In this document: in pieces, positions 41,841 through 53,333 of the stretch
Layout of the letters: each line of letters begins with the position of its first letter
How positions within the stretch are numbered: the stretch's first letter is position 1
Notes under the pieces: generated by a model
The model's input: the letters and a program-made list of their open reading frames with translations, nothing else
Databases searched by the model: none
Told to the model about the DNA's origin: nothing
Source of the DNA: Akebia trifoliata
Lineage: Eukaryota > Streptophyta > Magnoliopsida > Ranunculales > Lardizabalaceae
Assembly: GCA_017979445.1 (NCBI GenBank)
Contig: CM030708.1
Span: forward strand, 30,847,613-30,911,612
Direction: 5' to 3'
Length of the DNA stretch: 64,000 nucleotides
Made by a program: the position numbers and the translations under genes

Positions 41841-44780
41841 TTATTTTACTCGAGAAGTTTCTAATTCTGATCTGAAAAGAAGCCTACTCAAATTTGGACA
41901 TGCATACACTTCAACGAAGTCCACAGGACAATTTTGAAGAAAACTTCCTCGGCAGATGCTAGTTAGACGATTTAACCCAAATAGTTTAACAGATTTTAAC
42001 TGAGGTAGCAAACCTTCCAGATGATCCTCTGCTTCCTCTTCCTCATCATCTTCTATTGTAATTATTTCCACCAATTCTTCACAGAACTCTACTGACAACT
42101 TACTTAGTCGTTGGAGATAGCGTGCTAAGCGGAATGAGAAGAGACTCTTCAATTTATTGCAACTTTCAATTTCCAAAACTTTCAAATTTCCGAAGGTTTT
42201 GGGGGATGATAACCCATACACAATTTTCTTCATGTTTCCCATCTTTATGATAATTAATTTCTTCAAACATATAAATGAATCTTGTGGAGTCTCCTCGTCG
42301 ATCCTTATTAGATACTCTATCTCATCACATCTAATAATAGAAAGACTTTTCAAGTGGCTGGAACCCCTTACTGCATCCAAGTCTGTAACACTGTTGAAAC
42401 CATAGCAGGATTGTAAGATTAAAGAAGTGGCTCTCTCGAATAATAACTGGCTCACTCGATTCGGATTCCCTTTATAGATTCGTAATAACCTTGGGTCCCC
42501 CGTTCTCCTAAAGTCCCAAAATTCTCCAAACCGGAAATAGTCTTCTTCCATGGGAACAACACATACAAGATAGCTGTTTAGATTTTTCCATGAGCAGGAT
42601 ATTTCTGCATACGCAACTCCCTCTGTTGTTAGCTCGATTTGTAGTTCCACCAAATTTGCCAATGATGCTACCTCTGCAAAGCTAGCATTCTTTTGGCCTC
42701 CACTACTACTTGAACATTCCTCTTCCATGTCCCATTTCTTAAAGCTTCCCCCCATGCGCAATTCTTCCAACTTAGTCAGCCTTGACAAAACATTTGGTGC
42801 AACTCTTGACAACTGTGTCGTCATTGTCAAATCTAAGCACCTTAGATTGGTGAGATTACCAATTTCCTCCGGCAAAATCTTAATAAGTGAATTCGACATA
42901 CGAAGTATTTCTAGATTCTTCAATCCTCCAAGTACAGATATGTTAATCAAATCATTTTGCAGATTTCGCAGATGCAAAATCCGAAGGTTTGTGAGGTATC
43001 CAAGTGATTTTGGGATTGAGTTCAGAGAAGTGCTGCTTAGATGAAGGACAGCAAGTGCTTTCACCCTTTCAAAGAAATTATCTTGATTTATTTCTAAATT
43101 CTTATTTTCATTTAGTAATAGGGTTCGGAGTTGTGGGCATTCTAATGGACTTGGGAGCTCAATACCTTCACTACGCATTAATGAAATCCGCTTGTATCGG
43201 TTTAGTATCTCCGTCTCAGACCACTTTCTCAATCTTACCCCTGCTTTTGCCCAAAACCCATTGTCCTCATCTGATGCAATTGATATAGCGACATCCCGAA
43301 CTACATCGTGCATTTGCACAGTGTCGGTACCACCCAAAGGAGAATCTGTTAACAGACCACAAGCCTTTAATCTTGAAACATAAGCATACAGCTTGTTTGA
43401 TGCATCCTCCAAACTTCCATCTACGTTCAAAAACCCTTCTCCTATTCCATAATCTCTGATCTCACGTAAAGGAATAATGTGGTCCTCCGGGAATAGGCAA
43501 AAGAACAAGAAACAGAGCTTGATTTCTGGCCCCTTCAAATTGTCGTAGCTGTATCTCAACGATCTGATCACTTCTGGAATTATATCTTCTAATTCAATTG
43601 GGTCAGGATTTTCTAATGCCCTTAATGCATTTTTCCATTCAAATTCTTCCTCCACATCTCTCAAAGTTGACCCTAGTGTGACGATTGCCAACGGTGCACC
43701 CTGACATTTTCTTACAATCTTCTGTGCAAGGGGAGCTAAAGTAGTCCTCGTAACGACATCACCTGCTTTTGCTTTGAATAGAACCCACGATTCATCTTCA
43801 AATAGGGGTTCCACTTTGATTACCGATTGAATTCCCATTCCACGACAAACATCATGTATTCTTGTCGTGATGATGATTTTGCAACCCAAGTGTTCATCTC
43901 CAGTCAGAATTCCTATAACATCAGCAACCTCGAATGTCGTCCACACGTCATCAAATATTATAAGAACCGAGTCCTCATCCTGCAACCTCTTGAGTAGTTT
44001 ATTTGATCTTACTTGTGGAGCACTGTCAGACTCAAGTTTCAATCCCAACCTCTCCCCGATTTGATATTGAATTCTTTGGAAATCTGGGGAGTTGGACACG
44101 ACCACCATTATAACTTTCTTGAAAAGTTGGCTTACTTCGGGTTTATTGTTTAGTTCCTTGACAACAGTTGTCTTCCCAATTCCGCCCATCCCATACAACC
44201 CGATCGTTCTGATGTGCTCATCGCGTAATGCATTCATGACTCGATTCATAACCAAATCCCTTGATCGCAACCCCACTACACAATCGGTCCGCACTGGTTC
44301 GACACTTGGAGGAGGTGGAACGTGAGAAACAGTACTGAAAGTTCCCTTCGCTTGGAGATCATTGACAAGAAGTAACATCTGCACTGCTTGTTTACTTATC
44401 TGGCAACGTGATCTCCAATCTGGACACAATCCCTTGAAACATCTCTTATTCTCACTCACACGTTCCTCTAGACTCGTCATCTCCACCCCAATAGCGTCTA
44501 CATCGACCAACCATTTCTTCACAACTTCATTGATTTCTTCTGATCTCCCGCGAGCCTCATCTACTGAGTTTTGTACATCAGTTCCCATTCTACTCAGACG
44601 ATTCGCTTCATTCTTGAGGTTGACAATGTTCTTATCATAATTTCTGAGATAAGAGATCTGACGCTTAAGAGGAACAAACAAACCCTTGATGGACTCAACC
44701 ACTAAAGAACACAAGATTTCCATGGAGAGCAGTAGCAGCAACAATACGCGTCCTGCTAGCACCAAGTGAATAAACTTCAT
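41841..44780 (-). CDS. CC-NBS-LRR disease resistance protein, copy 2 (full length)
   Basis: Single-exon 979-residue NLR. Order: a leucine-rich 19-residue extension from M1, a normal-looking start at M20 (MEILCSLVVESIKGLFVPLK), coiled coil (about 20-150), P-loop GMGGIGKTT (197-205), kinase-2 LIIFDDVW (273-280), RNBS-B IIITTR (302-307), GAPLAI (361-366), CFLFFCLFPED (423-433), MHD (490-492), then LRRs to the end with a late acidic run DDEEEEAED. All key ATPase motifs are intact, so it may be functional as an intracellular immune receptor of the RPS2/At4g27190-like type. Compared with copy 1, 40 bp are missing between M1 and the usual start, which fuses an upstream ORF to the gene. Translation from M20 remains possible. 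Confidence 0.92.
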   Translation of the reverse strand: MKFIHLVLAGRVLLLLLLSMEILCSLVVESIKGLFVPLKRQISYLRNYDKNIVNLKNEANRLSRMGTDVQNSVDEARGRSEEINEVVKKWLVDVDAIGVEMTSLEERVSENKRCFKGLCPDWRSRCQISKQAVQMLLLVNDLQAKGTFSTVSHVPPPPSVEPVRTDCVVGLRSRDLVMNRVMNALRDEHIRTIGLYGMGGIGKTTVVKELNNKPEVSQLFKKVIMVVVSNSPDFQRIQYQIGERLGLKLESDSAPQVRSNKLLKRLQDEDSVLIIFDDVWTTFEVADVIGILTGDEHLGCKIIITTRIHDVCRGMGIQSVIKVEPLFEDESWVLFKAKAGDVVTRTTLAPLAQKIVRKCQGAPLAIVTLGSTLRDVEEEFEWKNALRALENPDPIELEDIIPEVIRSLRYSYDNLKGPEIKLCFLFFCLFPEDHIIPLREIRDYGIGEGFLNVDGSLEDASNKLYAYVSRLKACGLLTDSPLGGTDTVQMHDVVRDVAISIASDEDNGFWAKAGVRLRKWSETEILNRYKRISLMRSEGIELPSPLECPQLRTLLLNENKNLEINQDNFFERVKALAVLHLSSTSLNSIPKSLGYLTNLRILHLRNLQNDLINISVLGGLKNLEILRMSNSLIKILPEEIGNLTNLRCLDLTMTTQLSRVAPNVLSRLTKLEELRMGGSFKKWDMEEECSSSSGGQKNASFAEVASLANLVELQIELTTEGVAYAEISCSWKNLNSYLVCVVPMEEDYFRFGEFWDFRRTGDPRLLRIYKGNPNRVSQLLFERATSLILQSCYGFNSVTDLDAVRGSSHLKSLSIIRCDEIEYLIRIDEETPQDSFICLKKLIIIKMGNMKKIVYGLSSPKTFGNLKVLEIESCNKLKSLFSFRLARYLQRLSKLSVEFCEELVEIITIEDDEEEEAEDHLEGLLPQLKSVKLFGLNRLTSICRGSFLQNCPVDFVEVYACPNLSRLLFRSELETSRVK

Positions 44781-46235
44781 CAGTTAAAATTCTAAAGAAC
44801 AGAAGAAAAAAATATATATTAAAGGCTTTGAAAATGAAAATCTGTTATACTTTTCTGATACCCTCTAAAACCCAGAGTTAAATAATTAAAATAAAATCCC
44901 TATCAATGATGTTTAAGAAACCATATTCCTCTAAGCTTTCATTCCAATATATCTTACACTGCACTCTTTTTGGATGATCTACGTATGGCTTTTGTTCGAA
45001 CACAATAGAGAGAGAGAGAGAGAGAGATTAGCGGCTGATTTGATGAAGCTCAATCACAATGAAGAGATCGGAGAGAAACCGAGAGTAGAGTCGACTGTTT
45101 GCAACTCTTGTTGAACCAAACCAACTTTATTTCTGGTCAGTGGAGAGAAAGTTCAAATTTCAGAGCACTTTAAAATTTAAATGTTTTATTTTATTATTAT
45201 TTTTTAAATACACATGGCGCCATACCATTAGTTCAACAACTTAGCACATAAATTTGGAAACAGCAAATCTTTATTCTGAATCCACACCCTTAAGTGCTCC
45301 CATAACATACAATACTCTTTAATGTATGATGTTTTTTAAGCCATCGCAGGCCTTTGAACGGTGAATGCAACGTAAGTATTAATGGTACCACTAGATATTT
45401 CTGATCTTGACACGTCACAATATCGCATGGCTACTGGGACTCAGTTATTATGCATTACTAGTACCATCAGAGATTCCTTTTCAGAATCGTACCATTGCCA
45501 GCACCGACATCACTTACAGGTGGCAATCTCAGCACCATTCCTAAATGACGAAGTAAGTGGGTTTGATATTTGTCTAATTAGGTTTGGGTCTGTCAACCCG
45601 TCTAAACAATAGGATCCGTACCTTTCCGCTATCCAAGTGATCTGACTTGAACATGACACATCAAATCAAATTTGATCCTTTTTTATTTATTTATTATTTA
45701 TTTAATTCCGATCTTCTCCAGTGACCAGACCAACTAAATTCGGATATTTGCATCATTCGGATAAAATTCGACCCTTTCAATGGCCAAACCAACTAAATTC
45801 GGATTTTTGAATCATTGGAGTAAAATTTGACCCATTTTATGCCGTAATTACATGAGTAGAAGATAGCATGAACATAAACGCACGTGTCTCAAAAGAGCTT
45901 ATTTATAATTTTAAAAATTAATTAAAATTTAATTTTAAAAATTATAAAATAAAAATAATATTTTAAAATTTTAAAAAATTAATCAATGTGTAGTTAGGGG
46001 GAGTTCAATTTTCTTGATTCTTAATCAAAATGACTTTGATCTAATTAAGTTTAAATGTTAAGGTAGGTTTTGAAATTCTAATTTTGATGTCCAATCACTT
46101 TTACTCTGCCTTCCCTCGTTACAATAGTAAAGATATATCATTTACTAAAAAAAAAAATGAATATAACCTTTTATTTTAATATCATTGACTTTGAGTCATT
46201 GAGTTGAAATTCCTTTTCCTTTTTTTTAATTGCTA

Positions 46236-46275
<40 letters not shown>
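44781..46275. other. NLR upstream DNA with duplicated modules
   Basis: No gene is seen. 44870-45010 matches 1380-1530. 44990-45650 recurs at 49940-50420 and 51990-52690. 45650-46240 recurs at 54940-55440. A (GA)n tract lies at 45009-45027. A (TA)n run leads into the MITE at 46276. Confidence 0.65.
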
Positions 46276-46277
<2 letters not shown>

Positions 46278-46655
46278 AAATGTTCAGCACCCTAAGTATT
46301 ACCACACACTTTAACAAACGTTTTTTGTCCTACATGGGTTAGAAGTTTTGGAATGAGCTGATTTTTGGTGAGGATGATCTCTATGATTAGAAGATCATCC
46401 TCCCCAAAAATCAGCCCATTCCGAAATGTTTAGCCCCATGTTTACACGTTGAAAAATCATGGACCGTCCATTTTTTGTAAATCAATTTTGATGGGGTTAG
46501 AAGTTTTGGAATGAGCTGATTTTTTGTGAGGATGATCTCCTCACCATAGAGATCATCCTCACAAAAAATCAGCTCATTCCGAAACTTCTAACCCATGTAA
46601 GACAAAACGCGTTTGTTAAAGTGTGTGGTAAAACTTAGGGTGCCGAACGGGACCC
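46276..46655. mobile_element. MITE, double-hairpin family A, copy 3
   Basis: Left end GGAAATGTTCAGCACCC, right end the inverse of GGGTCCCGTTCGGCACCC, both beside (TA)n. Full two-palindrome core, 380 bp. Confidence 0.87.
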
Positions 46656-48634
46656 ATATATATATATATATGAGAAATTATTAAAAAAAATCAAATCAAT
46701 TAATTAATTAGTAGAAAAATTATTAATTTTTACAAAATTATTGATAGGAACTCATTTCGACTTTTAAAGGATCAAAAATCTGTTTTAAATTTTAAAAAAA
46801 AAATTAAGAATAAAAATTTTCAATTTTCGACCTTTAAAGGGATGAAAATTTACAAGTTGAAATTATTTTATATTAAAAAATACCAAGCCGAATTTTGTTT
46901 AATTAAAAATTCACAATTTCAATTTTTATAGGATCGAAATTTTTTTTTTAAAGAAAAAAGTCAACTATTACAATCGTTACTTTTTTTAATTTTTGTACAT
47001 TTAGGAACTGTTTCAACCATTCCTAATGCACTAGATATGGTTTTCGACTATTCCTAATGTTCTATAATATTTTGATTTTAATTTTTGTAAAATATTTTTT
47101 TACTAGATTTTTTTTTTTTTTTTTTATGATTTCCATACAGGATAAAATTTATATTTTGACTATTGATCTCAGCTACAAAATAGGGAATAAGTCTCTATGA
47201 TCAAAATTTGATCATGCAATCTAATCCAATTGTTGATCTCGACTATGTTTCTTCTTTAGTGGAATCGACCTATGTCGATTCAATTTCAATTTGACTTCAA
47301 ATCAAACCAAGTCGAACTAAATTGCACCCTTAACATGTATTACAAAAATTTAAAGTTTGGATTTATTCATATTTTCTAGAAATATTTTAAGATAGATAAT
47401 CTAATTTTACATCATATATATTATAAGGGATTTTTTATAATTTAAAATATTAAGTAAGGAGATATTTAACATAATAAAAGGATATTTTAACGATTTTAAC
47501 AGATTTAAGTGCTTAATGAATTCTAGTCCCTAGGATTGTAATTTTACATTGTCAGTCCCTATCTATAATTTAAAATATCAGTTAAGTCTACCTTAAAAAT
47601 AAAATAATAAAAGAAATTGTTTTCAAAATTTAAGAAGAATCTGACTTACCCATGTGACATAGTCATTGGATGCCAATGACGTGACACAGAATTACGTTTT
47701 CCCATAAAAATGTACAGTTTTGTCACATCAAGAGTGTGAATTGAATACTCCACGTGGGTAAGTCAGATAATCACAACCCTTCTAAGAAAAGAAAATGCTG
47801 ACGTGGATGTGTATACGAAATCACAAATGCTTTTCACCGAGATACAGGTGTAAGGCATCTACGGTTCATGTGCACGTACATGTCGATACAGTGTGAAATG
47901 CAGTGAAAATCTTAGGAAATAATAAAGATGATTTTAACTAAAATGCAATTCTCAACTTATGTTTCAACGTTTATGCTTGACAACTTTCCCACAACAGAAA
48001 CTATTAGCAAACAAGACCTTAACACCTATTAAATTTTGCTTTTATAAATCAAAGAAGAAAGAAAAAGGGAAATAAAAGCATGGTGACAAAGTCCGCGGGA
48101 ATAATTTGGACAAAAAAAAAAAAAAACTTCAGAAATAGTCATCAAAAGTTGGGAAATCATTTGATAAATTCAAAAGTAAAAGAAAAAAAATTAAGTATAC
48201 AAATGTATTTTATATATTAAATGAAAAAAAATAATACTTTTTCTTCATCCACCACAATGATAGAAATTGTGATTTTTTTTTTTTTTTTTAAACACAGATT
48301 TTTATTATTACGAGTAAAAGAGAAAATTACTTAATTAACCTTGATGAAGGGATTTCTTTCTAAACGCCTCTGCTTGATAAACATTTTCTTTCTTAATGCC
48401 CTAGCCCAACCCTTTTATGGCATTTAAATTGAACCCTAAGATTAAGGCTCAAATAATTACCCAAACTCGGTCCTTTAAAGGCCTGCCTCATTCAATCCCT
48501 TCCTCCTGCTTCAAAGAGGAAAATGAATGAGTTCCTCCCCATTTTTTCATGGGGGACACACTTCAATTGTAACATTGTTATTGTTATATTACAAATGACA
48601 ATTATGATTAATTTTAACATAAGCTATTAAAGCC
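46656..48634. other. No recognised gene; partly duplicated
   Basis: Very AT-rich. 47310-47740 recurs at 55590-55960. ACCCTTAACATGTATTAC at about 47327 matches the right border of the hAT MITE at 55599. No gene found. Confidence 0.5.
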
Positions 48635-48745
48635 TTAACCAATTAGGGGCACCCGTATTACTATGCCAAGACTATCAATCCAAACCCTAGCCCCATCGCA
48701 ATGGATTTCTTGAGTGACGACCCAATGACCACAACCTCACAAAAC
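48635..48745 (-). pseudogene. Potato inhibitor I pseudogene, C-terminal part
   Basis: The minus strand reads WVVTQEIHCDGARVWIDSLG, then IVIRVPLIG and TAA. This matches the C-terminal half of the inhibitor at 35133 (VITQDIHCDRVRVWVNRNG). Upstream of TQEI the frame breaks by one base and the N-terminal half is not recognisable. Confidence 0.75.
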
Positions 48746-49161
48746 GCATCCCCTTCTTATTCTTATTCTGAACAGATTACAGGTTCAACCTATAGTCATG
48801 AACGCTTGATTTTTCTTCCCGAAACTAATCATCTTTAACGTCTTGGATAAATTTTTTACCTCATCTCCAACCATGAGATTATATCTAATCCATCCTTCCC
48901 AGACAAAATATGATTTTTGGATAAGAAGATGAAGGAAATTTCCATTCGCATGTTCATCAATCTTAATAGAATTAAATGATGTTCAATCATGTTAAGACAA
49001 AGGCAGACCCAAAGATTTAACAGTTTCAAAAAAGAAATAAATAAATAAATAAAAATAGAGATTGAAGAGTTTGAAGACAGGCATTAATAGAGAGCTAGAT
49101 AGGAAAGAGAAAGACAGTACGTGAAAATGTACATTTACACACAAACACAATATATATATAT
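48746..49161. other. Duplicated NLR-upstream DNA
   Basis: 48985-49150 repeats 1570-1740 (GACAAAGGCTGACCC-like to ACACAAACACAATA). The copy is interrupted by MITE insertion at 49162. No gene is seen. Confidence 0.6.
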
Positions 49162-49542
49162 GGGAAATGTTCAGCACCCTAAGTTTTACCACACACTTTA
49201 ACAAACGTTTTTTGTCCTACATGGGTTAGAAGTTTTGGAATGGGCTGATTTTTGGTGATGATGATCTCTATGATTAGAAGATCATCCTCCCCAAAAATCA
49301 GCTCATTCTAAAATGTTTAGCCCCATGTTTACACGTTGAAAAATCGTGGACCGTCCATTTTTTGTAAACCATTTTTGATGGGGTTAGAAGTTTTGGAATG
49401 AACTGATTTTTGGTGAGGATGATCTCCTTATCATAGAGATCATCCTCACCAAAAATCAGCCCATTCCAAAACTTCTAACCCATGTAAGACAAAACACGTT
49501 TGTTAAAATGTGTGGTAAAGCTTAGGGTGCTGAACGGGACCC
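49162..49542. mobile_element. MITE, double-hairpin family A, copy 4
   Basis: 381 bp, ends GGGAAATGTTC and (reverse complement) GGGTCCCGTTC. Preceded by (TA)n and followed by only TATAT before an almost identical copy. Confidence 0.9.
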
Positions 49543-49547
49543 TATAT

Positions 49548-49928
49548 GGGAAATGTTCAGCACCCTAAGTTTTACCACACACTTTAACAAACGTTTTTTG
49601 TCCTACATGGGTTAGAAGTTTTGGAATGGGCTGATTTTTGGTGAGGATGATCTCTATGATTAGAAGATCATCCTCCCCAAAAATCAGCTCATTCTAAAAT
49701 GTTTAGCCCCATGTTTACACGTTGAAAAATCGTGGACCGTCCATTTTTTGTAAACCATTTTTGATGGGGTTAGAAGTTTTGGAATGAACTGATTTTTGGT
49801 GAGGATGATCTCCTCATCATAGAGATCATCCTCACCAAAAATCAGCCCATTCCAAAACTTCTAACCCATGTAAGACAAAACACGTTTGTTAAAATGTGTG
49901 GTAAAGCTTAGGGTGCTGAACGGGACCC
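49548..49928. mobile_element. MITE, double-hairpin family A, copy 5
   Basis: Same length (381 bp) as copy 4, with only about two differences noticed by eye, in the same orientation. This suggests tandem duplication, or unequal exchange at the TA repeat, rather than two separate insertions. The right flank returns to the (GA)n of the ancestral site. Confidence 0.9.
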
Positions 49929-50814
49929 TATATATATATAGAGAGAGAGAGAGGGAGAGATTACCGGCTGATTTGATGAAGCTCAATCGCAAGGCAGATA
50001 TCGGAGAGAAACGGAGAGTAGTGTCGACTGTTTGCAACTCTTGTTGTCAGTAGAGTTGAGAGAAAGTTAAAATTTCAGAGCACTTTAAAATTTAAATGTT
50101 TTATTTTAATATTTTTAAATACACATGGCACTATACCATTAGCTCAATAACTTAGCACATAAATTTGGAAACAGCAAATCTTTATTCTTTAATCCATACC
50201 CGTTATTATTACCATCGTAAATTTGTTATCAGAATCGTATCATTGAGATATTTCTCATCTCGACACATCACAATATCACATCGCCTCTGGGACCCAGTTA
50301 TTGTTACCATTATAAATTTCTAATCAGAATCGTACCATTGACAGCACCAACACCAACACCACTTACGGGTGACAATCTTAACACCACTCATAAATGATAC
50401 GAAGTAAATGAGTTTGGATCGTAAAAATATTAATCTGCCTAACACGATTATTGAATGAATTGTATTTGAGTTCTAACGTTCAAGCTGTTTAATCGATTTA
50501 GATACTTATTTTATCGTTAATGTGTAATTTAAAATATGTTAACAATTTTTAAAATTACTCATTTTTATTTAAATTTCATAGAATTTTTTCATAACTTTTT
50601 TCTTATTATCAAATTCTATAAAATATAAATGATATTTTAAGATATTTTTAAATTAATAAATGATTAAGTTTTAGTTTGTGAAATAAATTATCTTAATAAA
50701 TTATTTATTTATATTTTTTTACTCTATTTTTTTCATTAAAATCTAGAGGTACACCATATTTGACTCTTATTATTGGCAAAATGATCTTAAGTAAAACTAT
50801 TATGTCTCATGTAA
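49929..50814. other. Duplicated NLR-upstream module; no gene
   Basis: 49940-50420 matches 44990-45650 and 51990-52690. 50400-50814 matches 53330-53780 and 56160-56645. AT-rich, nothing coding. Confidence 0.6.
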
Positions 50815-51427
50815 ATTTTTTTTTTTTTGTTAATAAGTAGCAATATATTCGTAAGTTAAAAAACAAAACTAGGACAGTCAAGATGACCAACCTAGCAAGA
50901 CCTTACAAACAGATGCTATTCCTTAGAAATACAAAACATCCCATCCCAATTATATATAAAATCCTCGAAGAAAATCCCCCTAAATTCTCTAAAAACTTTG
51001 GACCAACAAAACAAAAGGCCCATAATGGAAATAATCATTTCTGTGCCATCTTTTTTATTCCCCTCAAAGATACGGCTATTTCTCTCTCACCACAGCCCCT
51101 AACATATTGCAAATGATGTAATACTCCAAAGCAACCTCTTCATGCCACCAAACGGAAATCCACTCGATGACCAACATGTGAAAAGGCCCTTTATTGTTTT
51201 GGGCATGCAAGTTAATAAACCAAATAACTTAAAGAAATGCGCCAAAATTCCATACGTGAATTTGCAATGAAGGAGGAGGTGATCTGAAGATTCCTCATTA
51301 TCCATACATAGAACGCAACAACTTGCCCCATACCACCCCCACCGCATCAACAAATTCGTCGTTTGGATCCATCCTAAAGAAGTTGTCCATGTGAAGAAGG
51401 CAACTCTACTAGGCACCTTCGGGCCAA
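50815..51427 (-). mobile_element. LINE 3' fragment with RT zinc-binding domain
   Basis: The minus strand encodes GPKVPSRVAFFTWTTSLGWI, SCCVLCMDNEESSDHLLLHC, then KRLLWSITSFAIC. This is the zf-RVT domain (C..C..H..C) at the end of plant LINE reverse transcriptases. Stops interrupt downstream. A poly(T) run on the plus strand at 50818-50829 is the poly(A) tail. Paralogous sites at about 53780 and 56645 lack this DNA, which shows it is a 5'-truncated insertion. Confidence 0.82.
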
Positions 51428-51444
51428 AAATACTTTGCTTAACC

Positions 51445-51487
<43 letters not shown>

Positions 51488-51994
51488 AAAAATACTTTCC
51501 TTGCTAAGTTAGTAAGGAAAATTTTGACCACGTCACCTTATGGCATTCAAAAACATGATCTAATCACACATGATTGTAAAGGAAAAAAATCCTACAAACT
51601 TTGAAAAACACAATTTAAAAAAAAATTATTTTTCACCATTGAATTTAGTTTACGGTTATGTGACTTTAGTTTTAGTATTGATATTTTATTTTTGATGATA
51701 GAATTTGGTCAAAATGAAAATTATTTTAGTTTCATTCAAATATATCTTACACTGCACTCTTTTGGATGATCTACGTATGGCTTTTGTTGGAGATTTCGGA
51801 TGGTTTGACATCCGTTTTAAGACAAAGGCTGACCCAAAGATTTAACAGTTTCAAAAAAGAAATAAATAAAAATAGAGATTGAAGAGTTTGAAGATGATGA
51901 ATCTTTGGCTGGTGGTTGAAGACAGGCATTAATGGAGAGCTACATAGGGAAGAGAAAGACAGTACGTGAAAATGTACATTTGCACACAAACACA

Positions 51995-52054
<60 letters not shown>

Positions 52055-52664
52055 CCGACTGATTTGATGAAGCTCAATCGCAATGAAGAGATCGGAGAGA
52101 AATGAAGAGAAAGAGAGAGATTATCGGCTGATTTGATGAAGCTCAATCACAATGAAGAGATCGAAGAGAAACGGAGAGTAGAGTCGACTGTTTGCAACTC
52201 TTATTGAACCAAACCAACTTTATTTCACAACAGAGAAACAGCGATTGGTCGGTAGAGAGAAAATTAATTTTTTTTTAAAATTAAAATGTTTTATTTTAAT
52301 ATATATATTTTTTTAAATACACATGGCACCATGCATACCATTAGTTCAACAACTTGGCACATAAATTTGGAAACAGCAAATCTTTATTCTGAATCCATAC
52401 ACGCATGTGCTCTTATAAAATACAATAATCTTTAATATATGATGTTTTTTAAGCAATCGCAGGCCTTTGAATGGTGACTGTAACGTAAGTTTAAATGGTA
52501 CTGGTACCACTAGATACTTCTGTTATTGACACGTCAAAATATTACATCGCTGCTGGGACTCAGTTATTGTGCTTTACTCGTACCTCCAGAGATTCCTTTT
52601 CAGAATCGTACCATTGCCAGCACCGACTCCACTGACGGGTGGCAATGTCAACACCATTCCAAAA
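51428..52664. other. Duplicated NLR-upstream DNA; microsatellites
   Basis: Begins with an (AAT)n/(ATT)n palindromic microsatellite (51446-51487). 51730-51990 repeats 1480-1740. A (GA)26 tract sits at about 51999-52050. 51990-52664 repeats the 45.0-45.6-kb module. No gene is seen. Confidence 0.6.
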
Positions 52665-52672
52665 TGATGAAG

Positions 52673-53325
52673 TCCGCATGTGAATGAGTTGATTCCGGTT
52701 CGATTCGATTCCAATGATATATGGATCTATAACCTTTATATTTTATCGTTCAGATTCTTGTTAATTTCGATTTTGATTTTAAAACAAGTAGAACTAGACT
52801 CATAAAAAATCACGGGTATCCATTGATTTCGATTCTCAAGAATCGAATGAGAAAAATTATTGCAAAATCTTATATAAAAATTTTTTTTTTTAAAAAATAA
52901 CATATTATTTGTAAAGCATCAACTTAATAATAATTTGTTTTACTATCATGATAATTTAATAAATTCTATTTTTAAATATTAAGATTTATTTCTTTTACAA
53001 GTAATAAATTTAAAAAGAAATGACTCATCTTAAGCTCAAATATTTAATTTATATGAAATTTGAATAACTTTATATCATATATGTTAATTTTAAAATATAG
53101 GATTATCTTGAATCATGTATAATGTAAAAATAAATGACAAAATAAATTGGTTCTAATTACCCACTGGTATTCATCAGATAGAACCTAATGGTTTCAGTTC
53201 CTATCGATTTTGTTCCATATTAGACCCGACTCTAATTATTTCTAGTAAAAAGGGAATCGGAATCGGGATTTTCAGTTTCGATTCCGATTCGATTCCGAGT
53301 AAATGGGTACCCATTGACATCCCTA
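52673..53325. mobile_element. hAT-like element, 653 bp, with 8-bp TSD
   Basis: Direct repeats TGATGAAG at 52665-52672 and 53326-53333. The right end in reverse complement is TAGGGATGTCAATGGGTACC; the left end TCCGCATGTGAATGAGTTG is a diverged inverse. Subterminal DNA is rich in GATTCGATTCC. Paralogues at 45550 and 50400 keep the empty site (ATGACGAAGTAAGTGGG). Confidence 0.87.
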
Positions 53326-53333
53326 TGATGAAG

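Noticed and set aside
41660..41875. Plus ORF between the retroelement and the NLR
   Set aside because: It overlaps the NLR 3' end on the other strand and is lysine/asparagine-rich by composition only.
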